From JBHGBM01 sp041946965 (GTDB taxonomy: Bacteria; Acidobacteriota; Terriglobia; Bryobacterales; Bryobacteraceae): a stretch of DNA of 64,000 nucleotides. The stretch spans positions 36,483 through 100,482 of the forward strand of contig JBHGBM010000011.1 in NCBI GenBank assembly GCA_041946965.1. Reading direction: 5' to 3'. Below the pieces are notes generated by a model. That model ran no database searches. It saw only the letters and a program-made list of their open reading frames with translations, and was not told where the DNA came from. This document shows, piece by piece, positions 25,153 to 32,796 of the stretch. Numbering within the stretch: the first letter of the stretch is position 1; every line of letters starts with the position of its first letter. Made by a program: the position numbers and the translations under genes.

Positions 25153-26598
25153 CTACCCTTTCAGGCGCCACGTGTGGGTGGCGAAATCGAAATCGTAAGC
25201 TTCGCGTTGCGGCTTGGGCGGAGCGGAGGTCTTCGGCATCCAGCGCGCCAGGTCCTGCTTCAGCCCCTCGTGGGCCGTTTCGCCCGCCAGGTTGCGGAAC
25301 TCGTTCGGGTCGGCGTTGCGGTCGTAGAGTTCCTCGCCGCCGTCGCGGTAGCGTATGTAGCGCCAGCGTTCGGTGCACACGGCGTGATTGCCGGGCAGGT
25401 AGGTGATCACGGCCGGCCGGCGCGCGGCGCGCGGATCGCGCAGCAGAGGCGCCAGGCTGAGCCCGTCCAGATCCTGCTTGCGCGGCAGGCCGCACAACTC
25501 CACCAGGGTCGGGTACAGATCGAGCAGCGAGACCGGCTGCCGGCGCGCTCCCGCCCGCTGCGCTCCCGGCGCGCGCACGACGAGCGGCACGTGCGTCGAG
25601 CGCTGCCACAGGGTGGATTTGTGAAAATGGCGCTTCTCGCCCAGATGCCAGCCGTTATCGGAGAAGAACACCAGGATGGTATCGCGCGCGTGCGGGCTGG
25701 AATCGAGCGCCGCCGTAATGCGGCCCACCATGGCGTCGGCGAACGAAATGGCCGCCAGGTACGCCCGCACCGCCTCTTCCCACTTGCCCTCCCGCACGAT
25801 GCGCTCGAACTCCTCCCTGCGGGCGGCGGCGAACTGCCGCCCGACGGCAGGCACGTCGTCCAGGTCGCTGGCGCTCGCGTCCGGCAGTTTCACCTGAGGG
25901 TACAGGTCGAAGTAATTCTTCGGCGCGAACAGCGGGATGTGCGGGTGCCACAGCCCCACGGCGAGGAAGAACGGCTTCTGGTAGCTGCGCGCCAGGAAGC
26001 GTTCGGCGAACTCGATGGCGCGGAAGTCGCCGTACTCCCGTTCCGCCTTCGGCAGCACGCCCCAATCGAACTCGCCGGGGAAATCCCGGAGGCCGTTGAA
26101 GGGGTGTCCCGCCGGGGCGGGGATCTTCTTCACCCAGGGATACCACTCGGCGCGGCGGTACCAGGGGTCGTCGAACTCCTGAAGCTGGAATTCGTCCCAC
26201 TGGTCCGGCGGGTTGAAGCCCGCCACGTGATGAAACACCTTTCCCGCCCCAGCCACGTGGTAGCCGTTCCGCTTGAAATACTGGGGCATAGTGACCACGT
26301 CCGGCAGCGCGGGGCGCCACCACTGGTCATTGTTGTAAATGCCGCTGGTGGCGGGGCTGAGGCCGGTGAACAGGGCCGTCCGCGAGGGATTGCACAGTGG
26401 CGCGGCGCAATGCGCGTCGCTGAACAGCACGCCGCCGCGCGCCAGCCGGTCGATGTTCGGTGTCCGCACTCCGGCGTAACCGTTCAGGCAGTTGACCCAG
26501 TCGTTCATATCGTCCACCGCGATGAGCATCACGTTGGGACGCCGTGCGGGCCGCGACGGGGCCGCCGCCATCGCGCCCAGAAATTCACGCCGGTTCAT
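25153..26598 (-). CDS. Sulfatase (iduronate-2-sulfatase-like), Tat-exported
   Basis: 481 residues from the ATG at 26598, which opens MNRREFLGAM, a Tat-type motif. The calcium-binding AVDDMNDWV (about 26-34) and the formylglycine motif CNPSRTALFTG are present, with the Cys that is converted to formylglycine. GAGKVFHH, FFSDNGWHLGEKRHFHK and a C-terminal YDRNADPNEFRNLAG complete the family pattern. It should remove sulfate esters from a carbohydrate outside the cytoplasm. The formylglycine-generating enzyme is not in this window. An earlier in-frame Met (26634) would overlap the divergent alcohol dehydrogenase. Confidence 0.88.
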   Translation of the reverse strand: MNRREFLGAMAAAPSRPARRPNVMLIAVDDMNDWVNCLNGYAGVRTPNIDRLARGGVLFSDAHCAAPLCNPSRTALFTGLSPATSGIYNNDQWWRPALPDVVTMPQYFKRNGYHVAGAGKVFHHVAGFNPPDQWDEFQLQEFDDPWYRRAEWYPWVKKIPAPAGHPFNGLRDFPGEFDWGVLPKAEREYGDFRAIEFAERFLARSYQKPFFLAVGLWHPHIPLFAPKNYFDLYPQVKLPDASASDLDDVPAVGRQFAAARREEFERIVREGKWEEAVRAYLAAISFADAMVGRITAALDSSPHARDTILVFFSDNGWHLGEKRHFHKSTLWQRSTHVPLVVRAPGAQRAGARRQPVSLLDLYPTLVELCGLPRKQDLDGLSLAPLLRDPRAARRPAVITYLPGNHAVCTERWRYIRYRDGGEELYDRNADPNEFRNLAGETAHEGLKQDLARWMPKTSAPPKPQREAYDFDFATHTWRLKG

Positions 26599-26628
26599 CA
26601 ACAGCGATGGTACATTAGTGCGTTCCCC
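26599..26628. promoter_or_regulatory. 30-bp divergent gap between sulfatase and alcohol dehydrogenase genes
   Basis: Only 30 bp separate the two start codons (26598 minus, 26629 plus). No pair of convincing -35/-10 boxes fits. Each promoter must extend into the other gene's coding sequence, or one transcript is leaderless. Confidence 0.3.
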
Positions 26629-27768
26629 ATGCAAAACTTCGAATTCTGCAATCCGGTGAAAATTCTGTTCGGCCGGGGCCAGATCGCGCGCATCGCCGAG
26701 GAGATCCCCGGCTCCGCCCGCATCCTGCTAACTTACGGCGGCGGCAGCATCCGCGCCAACGGCGTGTACGGCCAGGTCATGACGGCGCTGGCCGGCCGCC
26801 CGGTCGCGGAGTTCGGGGGCATCGAGCCCAACCCGGCTTACGAGACACTTATGCGCGCCGTGGAGATGGTGCGGGAACAGGGCATCGATTTTCTCCTGGC
26901 CGTGGGCGGCGGCTCGGTGGTGGACGGGACCAAGTTCATTGCCGCGGCCGCGCGCTTCGCGGGCGATGAGCCCTGGGACCTGCTTGCCAAGGGCGCGCCG
27001 GTGACCGGCGCCGTGCCGCTCGGCTGCGTCCTCACCCTGCCCGCCACCGGATCGGAGATGAACACCTTCGCGGTGATCTCCCGGCGCGGCTCGGCGGACA
27101 AGCTCGCCTTCGGCAGCCCTCACCTGTATCCGCGGTTTTCCGTGCTGGACCCGGAGACTACCTTCACGCTGCCGCCGCGGCAGGTGGCCAACGGCATTGT
27201 GGACGCCTTCGCCCACGTGCTCGAGCAGTACCTCACCTACCCCGCCGGAGCGCCGCTCCAGGACCGTTTCGCCGAAGGCATTCTGCAAACCCTGATCGAG
27301 ATCGGGCCTAAGACGCTGGCCGAGCCGCGCGACTACGAATCGCGCGCCAGCCTGATGTGGTGCGCGACCATGGCGCTCAACGGCCTGATCGCCTGCGGGG
27401 TGCCGCAGGACTGGAGCACGCACCAGATCGGCCACGAGATCACGGCGCTGCACGGCCTCGACCACGCGCAAACGCTGGCGGTGGTGTTCCCCGCCACCAT
27501 GGCGGTACGGCGCGAATCCAAGCGCGAGAAGCTGCTGCAATACGGCGAGCGCGTCTGGGGCGTGCGGGACATCGACCAGGCGATCGAGCGGACGCGAGCG
27601 TTTTTCGAGTCCCTGGGAGTGCGCACGCGCCTGCGCGACTACGGCGTACCGGCGTCCACGGTGCAGGAAGTCGCCCGGCGCTTCGCCATCCGCGGCTGGA
27701 CCGGCAACGGCGAACGCGGGGACGTAGGCCCGGCGGCGGTGGAGCGGATCCTGGCGGCGTGCTTGTAG
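26629..27768 (+). CDS. Iron-dependent alcohol dehydrogenase (YqhD/butanol dehydrogenase-like)
   Basis: 379 residues starting MQNFEFCNPVKILFGRGQ, the typical opening of the YqhD/BdhA branch. The nucleotide-binding GGGS motif is in LLAVGGGSVVDGTKFIAAAA. Metal ligands are recognisable in GIVDAFAHVLEQY and HQIGHEITALHGLDHAQ. These enzymes reduce aldehydes with NAD(P)H, often as detoxification. The start at 26629 is well supported by homology, and any upstream extension would lie inside the divergent sulfatase gene. The GTG/TTG options further up are not needed. Confidence 0.92.
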   Translation: MQNFEFCNPVKILFGRGQIARIAEEIPGSARILLTYGGGSIRANGVYGQVMTALAGRPVAEFGGIEPNPAYETLMRAVEMVREQGIDFLLAVGGGSVVDGTKFIAAAARFAGDEPWDLLAKGAPVTGAVPLGCVLTLPATGSEMNTFAVISRRGSADKLAFGSPHLYPRFSVLDPETTFTLPPRQVANGIVDAFAHVLEQYLTYPAGAPLQDRFAEGILQTLIEIGPKTLAEPRDYESRASLMWCATMALNGLIACGVPQDWSTHQIGHEITALHGLDHAQTLAVVFPATMAVRRESKREKLLQYGERVWGVRDIDQAIERTRAFFESLGVRTRLRDYGVPASTVQEVARRFAIRGWTGNGERGDVGPAAVERILAACL

Positions 27769-27831
27769 GGCGTAACGTCGTTTCCACCGCGCCGGGCTGT
27801 TCAACTGGCCCCGAACTCGAGCGCAACCGAG

Positions 27832-29235
27832 TTATGGTTTGTTCTGGTCACGATTTCGGCTATCACGGCGCTCGTCGTCTTGGTCGTCACGATCGTCATC
27901 GCTCTTACGTTGATCGTGCGGGACGGTGACCGTGACCGCGTTAGTCGAGACCGCGCCGGAGGCATCGACGCATCGAACTGTAACAGTGTAGACCCGGCCG
28001 CTGTCGCCCCCCGCCCGTGTCGCGCGCAGGTTGACCGTGAGATCCCCGGTGAGCACCCAATCCGGTCTGTCGTCTTCTTCGTCCCTATCCCGCTCACTGC
28101 TGCGTACCGAGACGATTTTGCAGGAAGCCGCCGGACAACCGTTCGAGTTGCCCACGTTCACGGTCACGGGCACCAGTTGGTTATTCGGAGGCCATAACAC
28201 GTTTGGCGTCGCCGCGAGGGAGCCGCACGGTGCGGCCGCCGCGATTACGGTCACCGTGCCGGTGCACTGGCTTGCGGCGCCATGGTTATCGGTGGCGGTC
28301 AGAGTCACCGGCGTGTTACCCAACGAGTACGGTCCCGGAGGCGCCTGGGTCAGCGTGATCGTGTTGCCAGGAATGGGAGAGAAGGAACCGTCGTCGATCG
28401 AGGCGTTGGCGGTACCGGTGGGGCCGGCCGTAACGGTGACGTTCCTGCACTTGGCCACAGGGGGGAGGTGCTTGCACTTGCCGGCGCTGCCGGCGTTGAA
28501 GATGGCCTGCACCTCGCCGTCGGACAGAGCCCGGTTGAAGAACTCCACTTCATCGATCAAACCCCGAAAGTAGAGATACCCGCTGTTGCCCGAAGGCCAA
28601 TCGAGGGTGAAGCCGGCGCCGATCTGGTACTGGTAGCTGGCGGCGTAGCCGGTTTGCGTAAGTGGCATCGATGCGATGAGCACGCCGTCCAGATAGAGCC
28701 TCTCCGACGCGCCGTCATAGGTGACGGCCACATGGTGAAACGCTCCGTCGTTGACCCTCCGGGGCGCGCTGGAAATGGGCGCCACACTTCCTCCCCAGAA
28801 CAGTTCGGCGTACAGTATTCCATCGGTGCCCACGTAGATGGCAGGAATCCAGCCGTTGGGCATCAGCGGCGGAGCATTATCGCCTTGCTGTGCGAGAATG
28901 ACTCCTCCCGCGCTCGTCTGGAACCAGGCATCTGCCGAGAGCGGCGCGGAGCTGTTGCTGCCTCTGGCCGGGTAGGACAGCAGATTCGCAGGCAGTGTCA
29001 CGAACTGGTTGTTGCCGTTCAGGCTGAACGCCAGTCCGACCTTGCCCGGCGCGAATGTGGCTCCATTCTGCAAGGCGCCGTGGTTGACGCCGAGAAGATC
29101 GTTGGCGTTGCCGTCGCCAGAGTACCAGGCCGCCATTCCCGAGGGTGGGGTGATGCAGAATTGTGCTTGGGAACGTCCCAAACAAAAGAAGAAGCACACG
29201 ACAGCAATGCAAGTCCTTACGATGCAACGCGTCAT
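27832..29235 (-). CDS. Secreted LamG-domain protein with HYR-like repeats and acidic/basic tail
   Basis: 467 residues with AGGAGG nine bases upstream of the ATG. Signal peptide 1-25. A LamG/concanavalin-like domain (about 30-235) shows the usual pattern AAWYSGDGNANDLLGVNHGALQNGATFAPGKVGLAFSLNG, FHHVAVTYDG and GLIDEVEFFNRALSDGEVQAIFNAG. A hyalin-repeat-like segment (PPVAKCRNVTVTAGPTGTANASIDDGSF to VTLTATDNHGAASQCTGTV) and a beta-sandwich follow. The final 30 residues are almost only D, R, E, Q, N and K. It is probably a secreted carbohydrate- or matrix-binding protein. Its GC content is lower than that of its neighbours, which hints at a more recent origin. Confidence 0.8.
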   Translation of the reverse strand: MTRCIVRTCIAVVCFFFCLGRSQAQFCITPPSGMAAWYSGDGNANDLLGVNHGALQNGATFAPGKVGLAFSLNGNNQFVTLPANLLSYPARGSNSSAPLSADAWFQTSAGGVILAQQGDNAPPLMPNGWIPAIYVGTDGILYAELFWGGSVAPISSAPRRVNDGAFHHVAVTYDGASERLYLDGVLIASMPLTQTGYAASYQYQIGAGFTLDWPSGNSGYLYFRGLIDEVEFFNRALSDGEVQAIFNAGSAGKCKHLPPVAKCRNVTVTAGPTGTANASIDDGSFSPIPGNTITLTQAPPGPYSLGNTPVTLTATDNHGAASQCTGTVTVIAAAAPCGSLAATPNVLWPPNNQLVPVTVNVGNSNGCPAASCKIVSVRSSERDRDEEDDRPDWVLTGDLTVNLRATRAGGDSGRVYTVTVRCVDASGAVSTNAVTVTVPHDQRKSDDDRDDQDDERRDSRNRDQNKP

Positions 29236-29549
29236 TGACCAAATCCTCCTGTATTACCGCAAGCTCGACAGACACCTGCGCTGAAGGACGCGGAACCCTT
29301 TGTGGACAGTCCTAGTGTGGCAATTGACGTACCAGACCGTAAGTTCTACGGATGCGCCGTCTTGCCGCAGCGCGCATGAGGAAGTATGAAATTTCGTATA
29401 GGTAAAAACGCTATTCGGGCCTTCCACTTGCCGCCTAGCGGCGGGGCCGAACAGATGGTCCTTCGGGGGGTAAGTCTCGCTGTACGGCAACTCGCACGCC
29501 AGCGGACGAGTCCGTCAGGTCAACGACGATTCAATAGGACAAATCAGGC
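29236..29549. other. 314-bp gap between serA stop and LamG start
   Basis: It holds the LamG ribosome-binding site (CCTCCT at 29245-29250 on the plus strand) and, presumably, its promoter, for which I see no convincing boxes. Two short hairpins occur: GCCGC-CTA-GCGGC near 29430 and GCGGACGAGTCCGTC near 29502. The sequence is less GC-rich than flanking genes. No gene, repeat or known riboswitch is recognisable. Confidence 0.5.
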
Positions 29550-31142
29550 TTATTCGCCGAAATCCATGGCCCGCGCCAGCTTGACCGCCGGGTGCTCCCG
29601 TAGCTGCGCCAGCACGTTCTCCGGCACCAGGCCGTCGGTGCTCACCACCGCCACCGCTTCTCTCGGCTCGCCGGGCGCCGGCGGTTCTTCGCGCCTTCCC
29701 AGCGAAAAGTCCGCGATGTTGATCTGGTGGCAGCCGAGCACCGTGCCCACGTAGCCGATCACTCCCGGCACGTCCTGGTTGCGCATGTAGAGCAGGCAGC
29801 CGCAGAGCGGCGTTTCGCAGTAGATGCCGTCCACCTGGATCACGCGCGCCTTGCCCAGCAGCACCGCGCCTTCCACGCGCGTGACCCCGGAGTCGGTTTC
29901 CACTTCGAGCAGGATCGAATCGGTGTGGCCCGCGCGGCTCTCGTGTTGCTCGCCCACTTTCCAGCCGCGCTCGGAGGCGAGCTCCATGGCGTTCACCAGG
30001 TTCGCCTTGCGCGCCGTCGAGCGGCTCAGCACGCCGGCCAGTCCCGCGTTGCGCAGCAGGTGCGTGTTGCCGTCGCCGGTCTTGCCGAAGTAAGTGAAGC
30101 GCACCGCCTTGGGGTTGCCCGTGGCCGCGTAGGCCGCGAACCTGCCCAGCCGCTCCACCATGTTCACGAACGGCTCGATCTGCTTGAACTGCTCGGGCGT
30201 GAGCGAAGGCATGTTGACCGCGTTCACCGCCACACCGCTCTTCAGGTATTCCACCACCTGCTCGGCGATGCGCACACCCACGATCTCCTGCGCCTCTTCG
30301 GTCGAACCGCCGATATGCGGGGTCGCCACCAGGCCCTCGAGCTTCAACAGCGGAGAGTCGGCCGGAGGCGGCTCCTTCGGGAACACGTCCAGCGCGGCGC
30401 CCGCCACCTTACCCGATTCCATGGCTTCCACCAGCGCGTCCACGTCGATCATTTCGCCGCGCGCGCAGTTGACGATGCGCACGCCCGGCTTCATCTGCGC
30501 GAACGCCTCGCGGCCCAGCAGCTTCTCCGTTTCCGGAGTGAGGGCCACGTGCAGGGTGATGTAGTCGCTCTCGGCGTACAGCCTGGGCAAGTCGACCAGC
30601 TCCACGCCCAGGTCCTTGGCGATGGAAGTGGTCACGTACGGGTCGTGCGCCAGCACCCGCATCTGGAACGTCCGCGCGCGCTTCACCACCTCGCGCCCGA
30701 TGCTGCCCAGACCCAGGATGCCCAGCGTCTTGCCCCGCAGCTCATTGCCCATGAGCTTCTTCTTTTCCCACTTGCCCGACTTGGTGGAAACGCTGGCCTG
30801 GGGGATGTGGCGCGCCATGGCCAGCATCATCCCCAGGGCGTGCTCCGCCACCGAAACCGCGTTGCCGCCGGGCGTGTTCATCACCAGCACGCCCGCCGCG
30901 GTGGCCGCCGGCAGGTCGACATTGTCCACGCCCACGCCCGCGCGCCCGATGACGCGCAGCCGCGGCGCTTTCTCCAGCACCTCTTTGGTCACCTGCACGG
31001 CGCTGCGGACGAGCAACGCGTCCGCCTCCGCCAGGTGCTGGCTGTACTCCTTGGGAGTGGAGACGATCACGTTCCAGCCGGGCTGCGACTTAAACAGCTC
31101 GATTCCGGCCGGCGACATCGGTTCGGCAATCAGAATGTTCAT
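29550..31142 (-). CDS. serA: D-3-phosphoglycerate dehydrogenase
   Basis: 530 residues, the long type with an intervening domain and a C-terminal ACT domain. The NAD-binding motif is TLGILGLGSIGREV (about 141-154). The catalytic Arg, Glu and His lie in NCARGEMID, the following helix and ATPHIGGST. The ACT segment (about 455-530) contains DVPGVIGYVGTVLGCHQINIADF and could bind serine for feedback inhibition. It oxidises 3-phosphoglycerate to 3-phosphohydroxypyruvate, the first step of serine synthesis. The start codon is one base after the stop of the aminotransferase gene. Confidence 0.95.
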   Translation of the reverse strand: MNILIAEPMSPAGIELFKSQPGWNVIVSTPKEYSQHLAEADALLVRSAVQVTKEVLEKAPRLRVIGRAGVGVDNVDLPAATAAGVLVMNTPGGNAVSVAEHALGMMLAMARHIPQASVSTKSGKWEKKKLMGNELRGKTLGILGLGSIGREVVKRARTFQMRVLAHDPYVTTSIAKDLGVELVDLPRLYAESDYITLHVALTPETEKLLGREAFAQMKPGVRIVNCARGEMIDVDALVEAMESGKVAGAALDVFPKEPPPADSPLLKLEGLVATPHIGGSTEEAQEIVGVRIAEQVVEYLKSGVAVNAVNMPSLTPEQFKQIEPFVNMVERLGRFAAYAATGNPKAVRFTYFGKTGDGNTHLLRNAGLAGVLSRSTARKANLVNAMELASERGWKVGEQHESRAGHTDSILLEVETDSGVTRVEGAVLLGKARVIQVDGIYCETPLCGCLLYMRNQDVPGVIGYVGTVLGCHQINIADFSLGRREEPPAPGEPREAVAVVSTDGLVPENVLAQLREHPAVKLARAMDFGE

Positions 31143-31143
31143 G

Positions 31144-32319
31144 CTATTTGCTGCTCGCTTGCGTCTTGGCCACCGCCGCTTCGGCGTACACCCTCTGCGC
31201 TTCCGCCACGCCCGCGCCGAAAGTCACGGGCCAGCCGTTGGCGTCGAGGATGATCTCCAGCCCCGCGATCACGGCGAACAGGTCGGCGAAATCGAAATAC
31301 CCCAGGTGCGCAATGCGAAAAATCTTGCCCTTCATGGTGCCCTGGCCGTTGGCGATGATGGCGCCGAAGCGGTTGCGGAACTCCTTCACGATCACCCCGG
31401 AGTCCCAGCCCTCGGGCGCCTTAACCGCAGTCACCGACGACCCCGGGCAGCCCGGCGCGAACAGCTCCAGCCCCAGCTTCGCCACCGCCGCGCGCGTGGC
31501 CCTCGCCAGCATCTGCGCGTTCTCCACCAGGTTGGCCATCCCCACCTGCTTGATGTAGCGGAGCGCTTCGGCCAGCGAGAGGATCAGGGCCGTAGAGGGC
31601 GTCCAACTCGATTCGCCCGCGTCGCCGCTCTTCTTCTCCTTCTTCAGGCTGAAGTAGTAATGCGGCAGCGTGGCGGTCTCGGCGAACTTCCAGGCCTTGG
31701 GGCTCACGGTCATGAAGGCCAGCCCCGGCGGGATCATGAACGCCTTCTGGGAGCCGCCGATCACCACGTCGAGCCCCCAGCCGTCGATATCGAGCGGCAT
31801 GGTGCCCAGTCCGGTGATGGCGTCCACCACGAAGATCGCCTCCGTGCCCGCCACGGCCCTGCCCATGGCCTCGACGTCGTGCGCGGCGCCGGTGGAGGTC
31901 TCCGAAGCCTGCACGAACACGCCGCGCGTGCCCGGCTCGGCCTTAAGCGCCGCCTCGACCTGTTCGGCCTGCACGGCCTGGCCGTAAGGAGCGCTCAGCA
32001 CCGTGGCGTCCAGCCCATAGGCCTTCGCGATTTCCACCCAGCGCTCGCCGAACTTCCCCGCCGAGCACACGATCACCTTGTCCCCGCGCGAGAACAGGTT
32101 TGACACCGCCCCGTCCATCGCCCCGGTGCCCGAGGCGGCGAACATGAGCACGTCGTGCGAGGTGCCGAGTACCTCCTTCAGGTCCGCGAGAGCGGACCGG
32201 TACACGCGCCGGAAATCCTCCGTGCGGTGATGAATGTCCGACGCCATCATGGCGTGCAGCGCCGGGGGATAAAGAGGCGTCGGGCCCGGCGTCAGCAATC
32301 TTTGCTTACGAATGTGCAT
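31144..32319 (-). CDS. Class V aminotransferase, probable phosphoserine or serine-glyoxylate aminotransferase
   Basis: 391 residues. The opening RLLTPGPTPLYPPALHAMM and the block FAASGTGAMDGAVSNLFSRGDKVIV are typical of the alanine-glyoxylate/serine-pyruvate branch. The PLP lysine lies in VVIGGSQKAFMIPPGLAF. C-terminal FRIAHLGYFDFADL is also conserved. In archaea and some bacteria, proteins of this type serve as phosphoserine aminotransferase. The one-base gap to serA makes that role likely here: phosphohydroxypyruvate plus glutamate to phosphoserine. The photorespiratory-type reaction is the alternative. Confidence 0.85.
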   Translation of the reverse strand: MHIRKQRLLTPGPTPLYPPALHAMMASDIHHRTEDFRRVYRSALADLKEVLGTSHDVLMFAASGTGAMDGAVSNLFSRGDKVIVCSAGKFGERWVEIAKAYGLDATVLSAPYGQAVQAEQVEAALKAEPGTRGVFVQASETSTGAAHDVEAMGRAVAGTEAIFVVDAITGLGTMPLDIDGWGLDVVIGGSQKAFMIPPGLAFMTVSPKAWKFAETATLPHYYFSLKKEKKSGDAGESSWTPSTALILSLAEALRYIKQVGMANLVENAQMLARATRAAVAKLGLELFAPGCPGSSVTAVKAPEGWDSGVIVKEFRNRFGAIIANGQGTMKGKIFRIAHLGYFDFADLFAVIAGLEIILDANGWPVTFGAGVAEAQRVYAEAAVAKTQASSK

Positions 32320-32352
32320 GTTGTCGGTTAGTGTATATAGAATAGCATCAAC
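32320..32352. promoter_or_regulatory. 33-bp divergent gap, aminotransferase/YqeY
   Basis: Contains TATATAGAAT, with TAGAAT at 32338-32343 as a likely rightward -10 box nine bases before the YqeY ATG, so that transcript would have almost no leader. No good -35 box is visible in either direction. Confidence 0.35.
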
Positions 32353-32796
32353 ATGCCTTTAATCGATCAGGTCCAGAAGGACATGGCCGCGGCCATGAAG
32401 GCTCGGGAAGAGGCCCGCCTGAGCGCGCTGCGCATGATCAAGGCGGCTCTGATGAAGCATAAGGTGGATACCGGCAAGCTCGACGAAGCCGCGGAGACCC
32501 AGGTATTGAAGCAGCTCGTGAAGCAGCGCACCGACGCGGCCGCCATGTTCCGCCAGGCGGGCCGCGAGGAGCAGGCCGCCAAGGAAGAGGCCGAGCGCGC
32601 CCTGATCGAGTCGTACCTGCCCGCGGCGGCCACGCCGGAGGACCTGGATGCCGCCGTCGCCGCCGCCCTGGCGGAGACCGGAGCCACATCCCTCAAGCAG
32701 ATGGGCGCCGTGATGAAGGCCGCGCAGGCGCATCTGCAAGGGAAAATGGCAGATGGAAAGCTGCTCAGCGATAAGGTGAGGTCCCGATTGCAATGA
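32353..32796 (+). CDS. GatB/YqeY-domain protein
   Basis: 147 residues, full length for the YqeY family. MPLIDQVQKDMAAAMKAREEARLSALRMIKAAL and the later LIESYLPAAATPEDLDAAV, then MGAVMKAAQAHLQGKMADGKLLS are the conserved elements. The domain is shared with the tail of GatB, the tRNA amidotransferase subunit that binds tRNA. Stand-alone YqeY proteins are thought to act near tRNA, but the exact role is unsettled. Its stop overlaps the start of the OPT transporter (ATGA), so they are coupled. Confidence 0.92.
   Translation: MPLIDQVQKDMAAAMKAREEARLSALRMIKAALMKHKVDTGKLDEAAETQVLKQLVKQRTDAAAMFRQAGREEQAAKEEAERALIESYLPAAATPEDLDAAVAAALAETGATSLKQMGAVMKAAQAHLQGKMADGKLLSDKVRSRLQ

Noticed and set aside
25174..26628. 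A 485-residue extension upstream of the alcohol dehydrogenase
   Set aside because: It is antisense to the sulfatase and has shadow-like composition; the enzyme's normal N-terminus begins at 26629.
29254..29490. A 78-codon minus-strand frame in the gap before the LamG gene
   Set aside because: No Shine-Dalgarno, no recognisable pattern, and it overlaps the expected LamG leader.
29495..29525. Hammerhead-ribozyme-like string around GCGGACGAGTCCGTC
   Set aside because: The hairpin half is present, but the required CUGAUGA and GAAA core elements are not in the right order on either strand.
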